Assembly: GCF_015694345.1 (NCBI RefSeq)
Contig: NZ_JADQDC010000008.1
Span: 140,263-204,262, forward strand
Direction: 5' to 3'
DNA: 64,000 nt
Source of the DNA: Novosphingobium jiangmenense
GTDB taxonomy: Bacteria > Pseudomonadota > Alphaproteobacteria > Sphingomonadales > Sphingomonadaceae
Both the position numbers and the translations under genes were made by a program. The notes beneath the pieces were generated by a model. That model was given only the letters and a program-made list of their open reading frames with translations. It did no database searches and was not told the origin of the DNA. Shown here one piece after another: positions 55,504 through 64,000 of this stretch; within the stretch, counting starts at the first letter, position 1, and every line of letters begins with the position of its first letter.

Positions 55504-58110
55504 TTACAGCGTCCGTTCGCGCATCTCGACTTCGAAGACTTCCAGCTGATCGCCAGCCTTGATGTCGTTCGTGTCCTGCAACAGCACGCCGCATTCCAGA
55601 CCCGCGCGGACTTCCGGCACGTCGTCCTTGAAGCGACGCAGCGAGGCGATGGTCGTGCGGCTGACGATGACGTCGTTGCGCGTAAGGCGTGCATGCAGCC
55701 CCTTGCGGATGGCACCCTCGACCACGAGCAGACCGGCTGCCTTGTCCTTCTTGCCAGCGGGGAACACTTCCTTGACCTCGGCGCGGCCGACGACCGTTTC
55801 GATCGCCTCCGGCCCCAGCTCGCCCGCCATTTCCGAACGGATGTCGTCGGTGAGCTGATAGATCACGTCGAAGTACTTCATCCGCACCTTGTTGCGCTCG
55901 ATCAGTTCGCGCGCCTTGGCGTTCGGACGGACGTTGAAGCCCACGATCGGCGCGCCGCTGGCCTGCGCCAGGTTGACGTCGCTTTCGGTGATCGCACCAA
56001 CGCCGGACTGCAGGATGCGCACCTTGATCTCGTCGGTCGAGATCTTGTTGAGCGCGTTGACGATCGCCTCGACCGAACCTTGCACGTCGGCACGGACCAC
56101 CAGTGCGTATTCCTTGACCGTGTTCTTCGCGGCCAGTGCCGAGAACATGTTCTCGAGGCTCGCGGGTGCCTGCGCGGTGCGCTTGGCAGTCGCGCGTTCC
56201 TGACGATACGCGGCCACTTCGCGGGCACGGGCCTCGCTCTCGACCACGGTCAGCGTGTCACCGGCCATCGGCACGCCGCCGATGCCGAGCACTTCGACCG
56301 GCAGCGACGGACCTGCCGCCTTCACCTGACGACCCTTGTCGTCGAGCATCGCACGGACGCGGCCCGACTGGGTGCCGACCACGAGGATGTCGCCAACCTT
56401 GAGCGTGCCGCGGTTGACCAGCACGGTCGCCAGCGGGCCCTTGCCCTTGTCGAGCTTGGCCTCGATCACGGTGGCTTCCGCCGCGCGATCCGGGTTGGCC
56501 TTCAGTTCGAGCAGTTCGGCCTGCAGCAGGATCTTCTCGATCAGCTCGTCAAGGCCGTCGCCGGTCCGGGCCGAGACTTCCACGTCCTGCACGTCGCCCG
56601 ACATCGCCTCGACGATGATCTCGTGCTCCAGCAGGCGCTCGCGGATCTTCTGCGGATTGAACTCGGGCTTGTCCGACTTGGTGATCGCCACGATCATCGG
56701 CACGCCGGCCGCCTTGGTGTGGTTGATCGCCTCAATCGTCTGCGGCATCAGCCCGTCGTCACCGGCAACCACCAGAATGACGATGTCGGTGACATTGGCA
56801 CCGCGCATGCGCATCTCGGTGAAGGCTTCGTGGCCCGGGGTGTCGAGGAAGGTGATGAACTCGCCGCCCTTGGTCTTGATCTGGTAGGCGCCGATGTGCT
56901 GCGTGATGCCGCCGGCTTCGCCGCGCACCACGTCGGTCCCGCGCAGCGCATCGAGCAGTGAGGTCTTGCCGTGGTCGACGTGGCCCATGATCGTCACGAC
57001 CGGCGGACGCGCCTTCAGCGTGTCCTCGGCGTCGACGTCAGCCGCCGTGTCAATGTCGGCATCGCTGTCGCTCACGCGCTGGATGTTGTGGCCGAATTCG
57101 GTCACCAGCAGTTCGGCGGTGTCCTGGTCGATGGTCTGGTTGATGGTGACCATCATGCCCATCTTGAACAGCGCCTTGACGAGGTCCGCCGCCTTTTCGG
57201 CCATGCGGTTCGCCAGTTCCTGCACGGTGATCGCATCGGGCACGACCACGTCGCGGACCTGCTTTTCGCGCGGCTGCGACTGGCCGGCGAAGTGGGCACG
57301 GCGTTCCTTCTCGCGCGCACGCTTCAATGCGGCGAGCGAACGGGCGCGTGCGCCTTCGTCCTCGTTGAGGGCGCGGGTAACGGTCAGCTTGCCACCGCGG
57401 CGGTCCTCGGTCTTGCGATCGCGCGGATTGCTTGCGGGCTTCTTGGCAGCCGGCTCGGGGCGCTTGATCGGCGCAGCAGAGGGCACGGGCGTGAAGCGGC
57501 GCGGCGCGGGTATCGCGGGCGCTGCCTCTTCGGCCTTGGCTTCTGCAGCGGCTGGCGCCGGTGCGGGCGCAGCTTCAGGCTGCTTGGCTACTTCGGGCTC
57601 TGCCGCAGGAGCAGGAGCAGCGACAGGCGCAGGCGCGGCCACCGGTTCCGGCGCGGGCTCGGGCGCAGCAACCGGCGCAGGCGCAGCTTCGGCCTTGGCC
57701 TTTTCCTCGGCGCGACGGCGCTCTTCCTCGATCGCCTTGAGCTTTTCTTCCTGCTCGCGACGGTTCGCAGCCTCGAGCGCGGCGAGGCGGGCTTCCTCGG
57801 CTTCGCGCAGCAGGCGGGCCTGCATTTCCTGGCGCGTCTCGCGGCTTGCCGAAGGCGGCGGCGGGGGCGGCGGGGGTGGCGGCGGCGGAGCTACCGGCGT
57901 GGCAGCCGGCGCCGGAGCGGCAGGCGCAGCAACAGGAGCGGCCTCGCCGGGCCGGCCCATCAGCTTGCGCCGCTTCACTTCGACCACCACCTTGTTGGTG
58001 CGACCATGGCTGAAGGTCTGCTTGACCTCTCCGGCCTCCACCGAGGTCTTCAGACCCAGCGGCCTGCGGCCCAGTGTCGGCTTCTTGTCGCTATCGCTCA
58101 TCGAACTCAT
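55504..58110 (-). CDS. infB: Translation initiation factor IF-2
   Basis: GTPase that brings fMet-tRNA to the 30S subunit. 868 residues: Ala/Pro-rich N-terminal region with 12 prolines in a row (75-86) and a charged helix ([20 protein letters not shown]); IF2-N (about 285-340); G domain with GHVDHGKT (376-383), DTPGHEAF and TKSD; domains II, III and IV at the C-terminus. The Ala/Pro repeats make the N-terminus variable among sphingomonads. ATG 58110 overlaps the stop of the YlxR gene; MSDSDKKPT at 58101 is the other possible start. Confidence 0.98.
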   Translation of the reverse strand: MSSMSDSDKKPTLGRRPLGLKTSVEAGEVKQTFSHGRTNKVVVEVKRRKLMGRPGEAAPVAAPAAPAPAATPVAPPPPPPPPPPPPSASRETRQEMQARLLREAEEARLAALEAANRREQEEKLKAIEEERRRAEEKAKAEAAPAPVAAPEPAPEPVAAPAPVAAPAPAAEPEVAKQPEAAPAPAPAAAEAKAEEAAPAIPAPRRFTPVPSAAPIKRPEPAAKKPASNPRDRKTEDRRGGKLTVTRALNEDEGARARSLAALKRAREKERRAHFAGQSQPREKQVRDVVVPDAITVQELANRMAEKAADLVKALFKMGMMVTINQTIDQDTAELLVTEFGHNIQRVSDSDADIDTAADVDAEDTLKARPPVVTIMGHVDHGKTSLLDALRGTDVVRGEAGGITQHIGAYQIKTKGGEFITFLDTPGHEAFTEMRMRGANVTDIVILVVAGDDGLMPQTIEAINHTKAAGVPMIVAITKSDKPEFNPQKIRERLLEHEIIVEAMSGDVQDVEVSARTGDGLDELIEKILLQAELLELKANPDRAAEATVIEAKLDKGKGPLATVLVNRGTLKVGDILVVGTQSGRVRAMLDDKGRQVKAAGPSLPVEVLGIGGVPMAGDTLTVVESEARAREVAAYRQERATAKRTAQAPASLENMFSALAAKNTVKEYALVVRADVQGSVEAIVNALNKISTDEIKVRILQSGVGAITESDVNLAQASGAPIVGFNVRPNAKARELIERNKVRMKYFDVIYQLTDDIRSEMAGELGPEAIETVVGRAEVKEVFPAGKKDKAAGLLVVEGAIRKGLHARLTRNDVIVSRTTIASLRRFKDDVPEVRAGLECGVLLQDTNDIKAGDQLEVFEVEMRERTL

Positions 58111-58841
58111 TCGCCCTTCGTATCAATATCGTCGTTCGCCACTGCAGCCGCGTCGGCTTCGGTGGCATCAGTCCCGTTTCCGAGAAAATTCATCAGGCGC
58201 TGCAGCGGCGCTTGCAGCCTTGCGGCGGCAGCGGGGTCGGTCAGCGCAACGTGAACGACGTTGTCGCGGCCCAATGCCACAGACAGCGCCGCTCGGTCCA
58301 GCGGCAAGATCACACCTTTCATCCCCGAACCTTCGGCACCCTCGCCTACGCGCCAGGCCTGCGCCAGCTTGTTGGGACCATCGGTGCCGGCGTCCGAGGC
58401 ATGGCCGAGGAACGTCACCGCCCCTGCCCTGCACCCTTGCGCGATCTTCTCCGTGCCCAGCAGAACGTTGCCCGCGCGCAGCTCGATGCCGAGCCGGTCG
58501 GTCACCAGGCGACGCAGCGCCTGTTCGATGCGTTCGGGAAGATCGGCCGGGATGCGCAACTGTGCGCCCTTGAAGGCACGCGCCAGCGCACCCTTAAGCT
58601 TGCCATTGGCAACCGCTTTTTCAAGGGCTTGCCGGTCCACGCCGATCCAGGCGCCGCGCCCGGGGGCACGCGCCATCACGTCGGGCAGCACGTCGCCGTC
58701 GGGCGAGATGGCGAGACGCGTCAGTTCGTCCCGCGCATCATGGCGCCCGGTCAGCACGCACTTGCGCTCCGGCGAGGTCTTCCCCGCCGGTGCAGTGCCG
58801 GAGATGTCGGAGCTTAGCGGCTCATTGTGAGGAATCCGCAT
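58107..58841 (-). CDS. YlxR (DUF448) RNA-binding protein with C-terminal L7Ae-like domain
   Basis: 244 residues. YlxR part (about 24-95): [23 protein letters not shown] and [17 protein letters not shown] (quoted in part). The C-terminal part (about 100-200: [24 protein letters not shown]) resembles L7Ae/YlxQ-type RNA-binding domains, so two genes of Firmicutes are fused here, as in many alphaproteobacteria. Its start overlaps the end of nusA by 20 bases, with GAGGAGG six bases before it. Confidence 0.88.
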   Translation of the reverse strand: MRIPHNEPLSSDISGTAPAGKTSPERKCVLTGRHDARDELTRLAISPDGDVLPDVMARAPGRGAWIGVDRQALEKAVANGKLKGALARAFKGAQLRIPADLPERIEQALRRLVTDRLGIELRAGNVLLGTEKIAQGCRAGAVTFLGHASDAGTDGPNKLAQAWRVGEGAEGSGMKGVILPLDRAALSVALGRDNVVHVALTDPAAAARLQAPLQRLMNFLGNGTDATEADAAAVANDDIDTKGE

Positions 58842-60456
58842 CGGCGGCCTCCTCAGCTACTGGCTCGTCATCGAACCAGTGGGCACGCGCGGCCATGATG
58901 ATCTCGTTGCCCTGCTCTTCGCTCAGGCCATACTCGCCCAGCACGCCGCCCTTGTCCTCGACGCGCTCGGGGCGATCGCTCTTCTCGCGCGGGCCCTTGT
59001 CGTTGCGGCGACGCTGTTCGGCGCGCTTCTTGGCGATGAGTTCGTCGGTGGCAAGGTCGGCCAGATCGTCGAGCGTCTTGATCCCGGCCTTTCCGAGCGT
59101 GACGAGCATCGCCTCGGTCAGGTGCGGCAGCTCGGCCAGCGCGTCTTCGACGCCCAGGCCGCGACGCTGTTCGCGAAGGGCCTCTTCGCGACGCTCGATC
59201 GCTTCGAGCGCACGGCTCTGCAGCTCCTCGGCGAGTTCCTCGTCGAAGCCCTCGATCGCAGCCAGTTCGGCGTTCTCGATGTATGCGACTTCTTCCAGCT
59301 CGGTGAAGCCTTCGGCCACCAGCAGCTGCGACAGCGTCTCGTCGACGTCGAGTTCTTCCTCGAACATCTTCGAACGCTCGGCGAATTCCTTCTGGCGCTT
59401 CTCCGAAGCTTCCGCCTCGGTCATGATGTCGATCGCCGAACCGGTCAGCGACGAGGCCAGACGCACGTTCTGACCGCGACGACCGATCGCGAGCGAAAGC
59501 TGGTCATCGGGAACGACGACCTCGATGCGGCTCTCTTCCTCGTCGATCACCACGCGGCTGACCGTTGCAGGCTGCAGCGCGTTGACCACGAACGTCGCGG
59601 TGTCCTCGCTCCAGGGGATGATGTCGATCTTCTCGCCCTGCAGTTCCTGCACGACGGCCTGCACGCGGCTGCCCTTCATGCCGACGCAGGCGCCGACCGG
59701 GTCGATGCTCGAATCGCGGCTGATCACACCGATCTTGGCGCGCGAGCCCGGATCGCGGGCAGCGGCCTTGATCTCGATGATGCCGTCGTAGATCTCGGGC
59801 ACTTCCTGCGCGAAGAGCTTCTTCATGAACTCGGGATGCGCACGGCTCAGGAATATCTGCGGCCCGCGGTTCTGGCGCTCGACCTTCATGATCAGCGCAC
59901 GCACGCGCTCGCCCACGCGCGGCACTTCGCGCGGGATCTGCTGGTCGCGACGGATGACGCCTTCTGCACGGCCAAGGTTGACGATCACGTGGCCGAACTC
60001 GACCGACTTGATCACGCCGGTGATCACTTCGCCGGCGCGGTCCTTGAACTCGTCGTACTGGCGGTCACGCTCGGCATCGCGGACCTTCTGGAAGATCACC
60101 TGCTTGGCCGACTGCGCGTCGATGCGGCCGAGATCGACCGGCGGCAGCGGATCGACAATGAAGTCGCCGATGGCAGCGCCCGGCTGCAGCTTTTCGGCAG
60201 CCTTGAGGTCAACCTGCTTGAAGTAGTCCTCGACCACCTCGACCACTTCCACCACGCGCCACAGACGCAGGTCACCGGTGCGCGGATCGAGCTTGGCGCG
60301 AATGTCGTTCTCGGCGCCATAACGGTTGCGCGCCGACTTCTGGATTGCCTCTTCCATCGCCTCGATGACGACCGACTTGTCAATCATCTTCTCGGTGGCG
60401 ACCGCGTTGGCGATCGCAAGCAGTTCGGCGCGGTTGGCGGAAATCGCACTGGCCAT
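58822..60456 (-). CDS. nusA: Transcription termination/antitermination factor NusA
   Basis: 544 residues with the N-terminal RNA-polymerase-binding domain (1-130), S1 (about 135-200), KH1/KH2 (about 200-345; DPVGACVGMKGSRVQAVV), and C-terminal acidic repeats (about 365-500; LVAEGFTELEEVAYI and LVTLGKAGIKTLDDLADL). Bound to elongating RNA polymerase. It follows rimP by three bases. Confidence 0.98.
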   Translation of the reverse strand: MASAISANRAELLAIANAVATEKMIDKSVVIEAMEEAIQKSARNRYGAENDIRAKLDPRTGDLRLWRVVEVVEVVEDYFKQVDLKAAEKLQPGAAIGDFIVDPLPPVDLGRIDAQSAKQVIFQKVRDAERDRQYDEFKDRAGEVITGVIKSVEFGHVIVNLGRAEGVIRRDQQIPREVPRVGERVRALIMKVERQNRGPQIFLSRAHPEFMKKLFAQEVPEIYDGIIEIKAAARDPGSRAKIGVISRDSSIDPVGACVGMKGSRVQAVVQELQGEKIDIIPWSEDTATFVVNALQPATVSRVVIDEEESRIEVVVPDDQLSLAIGRRGQNVRLASSLTGSAIDIMTEAEASEKRQKEFAERSKMFEEELDVDETLSQLLVAEGFTELEEVAYIENAELAAIEGFDEELAEELQSRALEAIERREEALREQRRGLGVEDALAELPHLTEAMLVTLGKAGIKTLDDLADLATDELIAKKRAEQRRRNDKGPREKSDRPERVEDKGGVLGEYGLSEEQGNEIIMAARAHWFDDEPVAEEAADADSSQ

Positions 60457-60459
60457 GGG

Positions 60460-61020
60460 TCAGTCTTCCTGTTCTTCGAGAATTTCGTCCGCACCACTGG
60501 TGTCCAGCGGCCGGGAAGCGGCAATAAGCTTGTCCGTAAGGATCAGCTTGGCATTGGCGACAAGGGCAAACGGCACCTCGAACACGGCGCCATCGTCCTC
60601 GATGGAAATGGTCTGGGTCGCATCGTCGAAACCGACGAGATCGCCACGGAAGCGCTTGCGCTCACCCAGCAGTTCGGAAAGCTCGATGCGAGCTTCCTGC
60701 CCGACCCATGCGGCGAAGTCCTTCGCGCGGGTCAGCGGACGGTCGATCCCCGGCGAGGAAACTTCGAGCCGATAGGCATCTTCCAGCAGCACCTCGCCCG
60801 CCTCTTCCAGTTCGTCGAAGCGGTCGGAAATGCGATTCGAAAGCGCGGCGCAGTCCTCGATCACCAGCTGGCCGGTCTCGGGCCGCTCGGCCATGACCTG
60901 GAGCGTATGCTCCTCGTCACCGATCTCGCCACCCTTGAAATAGCGCACGCGCACGAGATCGAAGCCCAGGGCCTTGGCCTCCGGTTCGATTACCTCGGTG
61001 ATACGCGCAATATCCGCCAT
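60460..61020 (-). CDS. rimP: Ribosome maturation factor RimP
   Basis: Small-subunit assembly factor and first gene of the rimP-nusA-ylxR-infB-rbfA operon. 186 residues; ISDRFDELEEAGEVLLEDAYRLEVSSPGIDRPLT (in part: LEVSSPGIDRPL) is diagnostic. The tail is acidic (DEILEEQED). ATG 61020 begins MADIARITEVIEPEA. Confidence 0.96.
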   Translation of the reverse strand: MADIARITEVIEPEAKALGFDLVRVRYFKGGEIGDEEHTLQVMAERPETGQLVIEDCAALSNRISDRFDELEEAGEVLLEDAYRLEVSSPGIDRPLTRAKDFAAWVGQEARIELSELLGERKRFRGDLVGFDDATQTISIEDDGAVFEVPFALVANAKLILTDKLIAASRPLDTSGADEILEEQED

Positions 61021-61361
61021 GCAAGCTCCAACTGTCCGAAATGCAAATGCCGATCCGTGCCGGAGCCCGGTGGCACCAGCCTGACCTTGCTTTCACAATG
61101 TCGGGATGAGGCGCAGATAGGCGCGGTCGAGCGAAAAAGCAAGCTGCAATACGTCGACCAGACCGCTCGCAGAACCTGCGCTGAAATGCTCTCGCCAATT
61201 AATGGGAAATTTCACCACTGTTCAGCAAAGCGAAAGAATGCGCTTTGCTCAGCCGACCGACAAAACCCCGCAAATCCGCCATTTCCGCAATTTGGCACGC
61301 CCCATGCAGAGCTGTTCGCATAAGCCACAACGGCTTCCACAGTTACCATGAGGACAAGATC
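61021..61361. promoter_or_regulatory. Divergent region, rimP operon / PspC pair
   Basis: 341 bp with no gene. Slightly AT-rich near 61190-61300. The promoters of the rimP operon and of the PspC pair must be here, but I cannot name their boxes. Confidence 0.35.
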
Positions 61362-61493
61362 ATGACCGCCCTGACCAACCGCATCGCCGCTGCCGCCACC
61401 GCCTTCGCCCTCAGCCTCGCGCTGATCGCCGGCACGGTCCACACCCCCGTCAACACAAGCGCGGCACCCGCCGCCATGCAGGAGATGATCTGA
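61362..61493 (+). CDS. Short secreted or membrane peptide upstream of pspC
   Basis: 43 codons: MTALTNRIAAAATAFALSLALIAG is a signal-like hydrophobic helix, followed by a short polar tail (TVHTPVNTSAAPAAMQEMI; cited in part). GAGGA lies nine bases before ATG 61362, and its TGA shares one base with the ATG of the PspC gene, so it is probably translated with it. Function unknown. Confidence 0.6.
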   Translation: MTALTNRIAAAATAFALSLALIAGTVHTPVNTSAAPAAMQEMI

Positions 61494-61717
61494 TGAGCCA
61501 GCTTCGCTTCGACGACTCGGCACCCCGCCCGATCGAAAGCTCGCGCGGCTTCCGCCTCGACAAGGCCCACGGCAAGATCATGGGCGTCTGCTCAGGGATA
61601 GCCAACTACTTCAACGTGGATGTCACGCTGGTCCGCGTCGCCTTCGCCCTCGGCACCCTGCTCGGCTTCGGCTCGGCGGTGCTGGTCTACCTGCTGATCG
61701 GCCTCATCGCCGACTGA
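61493..61717 (+). CDS. PspC-domain envelope stress protein
   Basis: 74 residues. FRLDKAHGKIMGVCSGIANYF and LVRVAFALGTLLGFGSAVLVYLLIGLIAD (quoted in part) form the PspC domain with one or two membrane helices. PspC acts in phage-shock/envelope stress in enterobacteria; pspA and pspB are not adjacent here. A perfect terminator follows. Confidence 0.88.
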   Translation: MSQLRFDDSAPRPIESSRGFRLDKAHGKIMGVCSGIANYFNVDVTLVRVAFALGTLLGFGSAVLVYLLIGLIAD

Positions 61718-61761
61718 GCACCGACCTTTCTTGCGGGTCCTTTCCAGCCCGCCCGCAAGCC

Positions 61762-61799
61762 GCCCCGCCTCTCCCGCCCCCCGGAGAGGCGGGGCTTTT
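61762..61799 (+). terminator. Terminator after the PspC gene
   Basis: Perfect 13-bp arms GCCCCGCCTCTCC (61762-61774) and GGAGAGGCGGGGC (61783-61795) with TTTT. Confidence 0.9.
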
Positions 61800-61847
61800 G
61801 CGTGAGGGCGGGGAGGCTTCGCTCACTCCGGCATTGCACCCGCAGTT

Positions 61848-61933
61848 CGTCATTGCGAGGAGACGCAGTCGACGAAGCAATCCAGAGCGCCACCACAAAC
61901 CGCTCTGGATTGCTTCGCTACGCTCGCAATGAC
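61848..61933. repeat. Intergenic inverted repeat of the 'cattgcgag' family
   Basis: Outer arms CGTCATTGCGAG / CTCGCAATGACG and inner 17-bp perfect arms CGAAGCAATCCAGAGCG (61873-61889) / CGCTCTGGATTGCTTCG (61901-61917). This repeat type is widespread in bacterial genomes. It fills most of the gap between the PspC terminator and the convergent transporter gene. Confidence 0.85.
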
Positions 61934-61958
61934 GAAGCGCTGAAAATCCAGCTCAATC

Positions 61959-62684
61959 CTAGACCTGAGGCGCCTTCGCAAACGGCGAGAAGTCGGTGTC
62001 CGTATCATAGACGTCCGCACCCTCGCGCGCCTTCAACCAGCCGACCACCGCGTAAGTCACCGGCGTCAGCACAGCCTCCCAAACCACCTTCATCAGCCAG
62101 TTGGTAACCATAACCGTCAGCACCTGTTCGTGCGTCCAGATGCCGAGGAACGCGATGGGATAGAACAACAGGCTGTCCACCGCCTGCCCAAACACGGTCG
62201 AGCCGATCGTGCGCGTCCACAGCATCCTGCCGCCGGTCAGCACCTTCATCTTGGCCAGCACGAAGGAATTGACGAACTCGCCCGCCCAGAATGCCGTCAC
62301 CGAAGCGAGCACGATCCGCCAGGTCGATCCGAACACGCTTTCATAGGCAGCCTGACCGTCCCAGCCCGGCGCGGGCGGCATCGCCACCACCACGAAGCTC
62401 ATGAACGCCATGAACACCAGCGCGAAGAAGCCCATCCACACGCAGCGCCGCGCATTGGCATAGCCGTAAACCTCGGTCAGCACGTCGCCGATCACGTAGG
62501 ACACCGGGAAGAACAGGATGCCCGCGCCGAAGGTGAACCCGCCGACTTGCGCCAGCTTGGCCGCCCCGATCAGGTTCGACAGCAGCAGGATCGCCACGAA
62601 GGAGGCCATCACATAGTCGAAATAGCGGAAATGGCGGCGCGCGCTGGCGGTGCCGTCGATTCTCGAAATCTGGGGATCGCTCAT
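61959..62684 (-). CDS. Queuosine precursor transporter (YhhQ/VUT family)
   Basis: A 241-residue membrane protein with about six helices that imports queuine-type precursors. Seen are FPVSYVIGDVLTEVYGYANARRCVW (quoted in part: YVIGDVLTEVYGYANAR) and TRTIGSTVFGQAVDSLLFYPIAF in the second half. ATG 62684 (MSDPQISRIDGT) was chosen; a longer frame upstream runs into a repeat. Confidence 0.92.
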   Translation of the reverse strand: MSDPQISRIDGTASARRHFRYFDYVMASFVAILLLSNLIGAAKLAQVGGFTFGAGILFFPVSYVIGDVLTEVYGYANARRCVWMGFFALVFMAFMSFVVVAMPPAPGWDGQAAYESVFGSTWRIVLASVTAFWAGEFVNSFVLAKMKVLTGGRMLWTRTIGSTVFGQAVDSLLFYPIAFLGIWTHEQVLTVMVTNWLMKVVWEAVLTPVTYAVVGWLKAREGADVYDTDTDFSPFAKAPQV

Positions 62685-62729
62685 GGGCGACGTTGCTAAC
62701 CCGATTTGCACGATCCGCAAAGCATGCTG

Positions 62730-62995
62730 AGGGCTCAAACTCGGTCGGGGCAAGTTCGAGGCAGTCAAATGGCAAACATATCGGGTGAAGCGGCCCGCCG
62801 CAAAGGCTGGTTGCCTTTGCAAGGGCCGGTTTGCCTGAGATGGAAGCCATTTGACTGCCCCGAAGGGGTTCGACCAGAATGGCCCATCGCTACGTCGGCA
62901 AGGCTTGAAGTATCGACATACTCCTGCGCCCCGCCTTCTTGCGCTAAGCCATTCTGCTTCGAACCTCGAACTTGCCCCGACCGAGTTTGAACCCT
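62730..62995. mobile_element. MITE-like element with 31-bp terminal inverted repeats
   Basis: The 31-nt ends 62730-62760 and 62965-62995 are inverted copies with one mismatch. Inside, GCAGTCAAATGGC (62761-62773) recurs inverted as GCCATTTGACTGC (about 62846-62858). The 266-bp unit has no credible gene, no transposase, and sits 15 bp before tRNA-Arg. This suggests a miniature element or a large palindromic repeat; target-site duplications were not evident. Confidence 0.6.
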
Positions 62996-63010
62996 AAGGA
63001 ACCCCGGCGC

Positions 63011-63087
63011 GCGCCCGTAGCTCATCTGGATAGAGCGCGAGACTTCTAATCTTGAGGCAGCAGGTTCGAGTCCTGCCGGGCGCGCCA
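63011..63087 (+). tRNA. tRNA-Arg (anticodon TCT)
   Basis: 77 nt with acceptor GCGCCCG / CGGGCGC, D-arm with AGCTCATCTGGATAGAGC, anticodon stem CGAGA/TCTTG around CTTCTAA (TCT), T-arm AGGTTCGAGTCCT and encoded CCA. Next to a MITE-like unit and an IS30 element. Confidence 0.97.
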
Positions 63088-63100
63088 TCCCCCCTTCGTC

Positions 63101-63212
63101 ATTCCCGCGCAGGCGGGAATCCAGCGACCAACACCGCCCACACTCCAAACGCCCCAAACACCCCAAAAACCCCAACACCATCGTCGCCCCAGGCTTGACC
63201 CGGGGCTGGGCT
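63101..63212. repeat. Two palindromes between tRNA-Arg and the IS30 element
   Basis: ATTCCCGC-GCAG-GCGGGAAT (63101-63120) and a diverged copy of the 30-bp unit of the GIY-YIG region (63183-63212, four differences). A short run of CCAAACACCCCAAAAACCCC-like sequence lies between. No gene in 63088-63297. Confidence 0.65.
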
Positions 63213-63255
63213 TTTCTTCCGAGACCAACCCGCCAACAAAAAAGCGGGATCCCCC

Positions 63256-64000
63256 TGAGTTCACAAACGAAGTGCAACACCTCAGACAGGTGTTGCCATG
63301 TCGAGATACACCCAGCTTTCGCTTGAGGAGCGATGCTCGATTGCCCGGCTTCGCGAAGCCGGGCAATCGATCCGGCAAATCGCTGCAACTCTGGATCGCC
63401 AGCCGTCGACCATCGCCCGCGAACTGAAGCGCAACACCGGCAACCGCGTCGGCTACCAGCCTGCCTATGCCCAGGCGCAGACCTCGGCGCGGCGATGGAG
63501 CGGGAGCCGCCTCGAACGCGACGATGACCTGCGCAATGCCGTGCTGGACCGCCTCGCCGCCGGCTGGTCGCCAGAGCAGATCGCCGGACGCCTCGCCCGC
63601 GAGGAAGGGCACAAGGTCATCAGCCACGAGACCATCTACCGCTTCGTCTATGCCCAGCTCAAGCGCACCAACGACACCAAGTGGCGCCTCTACCTGCCCC
63701 GCGCCAAGATCAGACGCGGCTGGCGCACCAAGGGCGGATGGCCCCGAATGCAAGGCAAATGCTCGATCCACGACCGGCCACCGGACATCGCATCACGCCA
63801 GATCCCCGGCCACTGGGAGGCCGACTGCATGCTCTTCCGAACCCCCGGACCCGCCGTCCTGATCGCTCACGAGCGCCACTCGCGGATCATCCTGGCCATC
63901 CCCCAGCCACGCCTCAGGGCGCAAAGCGTCGCCGACAGCCTCGCCAACCTGCTCAAGCCGCTCGCGCCAGACCTGCGCCAGTCGATCACCTTCGACAACG
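63256..64000 (+). mobile_element. IS30-family insertion sequence, left part
   Basis: The segment about 63256-63285 (GAGTTCACAAACGAAGTGCA region) is at the expected place of the left inverted repeat, just upstream of an IS30 transposase gene. The right end is outside the window, so the boundary and target duplication cannot be set. Confidence 0.6.
63298..64000 (+). CDS. IS30-family transposase, N-terminal part cut by window edge
   Basis: 234 codons are visible. The N-terminal helix-turn-helix (LSLEERCSIARLREAGQSIRQIA, in part; STIARELKRN), the middle GWSPEQIAGRL and SHETIYRFVY, and the catalytic core start GHWEAD (first Asp) and TFDN (second Asp, the last codons in the window) are typical of IS30. 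The third acidic residue lies outside. The frame is intact as far as seen, so the copy may be active. Confidence 0.93.
   Translation, partial: MSRYTQLSLEERCSIARLREAGQSIRQIAATLDRQPSTIARELKRNTGNRVGYQPAYAQAQTSARRWSGSRLERDDDLRNAVLDRLAAGWSPEQIAGRLAREEGHKVISHETIYRFVYAQLKRTNDTKWRLYLPRAKIRRGWRTKGGWPRMQGKCSIHDRPPDIASRQIPGHWEADCMLFRTPGPAVLIAHERHSRIILAIPQPRLRAQSVADSLANLLKPLAPDLRQSITFDN

Noticed and set aside
57845..57900. Long G/C run that could be a structured repeat
   Set aside because: It codes for the 12-proline stretch of IF-2 and is explained by that.
62706..62990. 94-codon plus-strand frame in the MITE-like unit
   Set aside because: Both ends are inverted repeats and the frame has no ribosome-binding site; probably open by chance.

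Overview
The window is high-GC, densely coded chromosomal DNA. The sequence alone suggests an alphaproteobacterium of the order Sphingomonadales, most likely Novosphingobium or a close relative. The basis is the GcrA cell-cycle regulator, the rimP-nusA-ylxR-infB-rbfA and tdk-GNAT-M50-truB-rpsO-pnp gene orders, large TonB-dependent receptors with the 'EIIVTA' plug start, PdeM, and intergenic palindromes typical of sphingomonads. No plasmid backbone, prophage or CRISPR array was seen; the genus is an inference.

Layout. 1-3,000: the start of a prolyl oligopeptidase gene, then rplQ-rpoA-rpsK-rpsM on the minus strand. 3,300-6,610: a small accessory zone with a DoxX-like protein, a transglutaminase-like protein, a GIY-YIG nuclease gene enclosed by inverted 30-bp palindromic repeats, and an AT-rich orphan gene that looks acquired. 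6,700-13,400: housekeeping and stress genes (Rel/SpoT, GNAT, hemF, pdeM, infC, a lipoprotein, an L,D-transpeptidase). 13,400-18,300: a TonB-dependent receptor and typA. 18,400-22,500: a Type IIG-like restriction-methylation gene split by a one-base frameshift, a small unknown gene and a VirJ/AcvB-like hydrolase. 22,700-28,300: hemerythrin, glycosyltransferase, membrane protein with PadR regulator, rarA coupled to an RNase H-fold protein, tRNA-Thr. 28,700-41,650: metabolism, with 4-hydroxyphenylpyruvate dioxygenase plus a VOC partner, LysR with an aldo/keto reductase, a two-subunit molybdenum hydroxylase, a GH1 beta-glucosidase with a TonB receptor, a gene remnant and a TetR regulator, then ferredoxin-NADP reductase. 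42,000-48,000: sucCD, tRNA-Ser, hspQ, ABC permease, gcrA, diguanylate cyclase. 48,100-61,000: two translation and RNA operons (tdk to pnp; rimP to rbfA) separated by a yceI gene. 61,300-64,000: a PspC pair, a queuosine-precursor transporter, a MITE-like element, tRNA-Arg and the 5' part of an IS30 transposase cut by the window edge.

The most unusual material is repeat biology rather than a new multigene system. A 120-bp double-hairpin palindromic element sits in frame inside truB, adding exactly 40 codons, and an almost identical half-element lies behind typA. A GIY-YIG endonuclease gene is boxed by near-perfect 30-bp inverted repeats, with its stop codon inside one of them. Other points are a probable AUA start for infC, a frameshift at a G6 tract in the restriction-methylation gene, a 266-bp MITE-like element with 31-bp ends, and likely autoregulatory sites for the PadR and TetR genes. 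All family assignments come from reading the translated sequence and remembered motifs; no database search was run.
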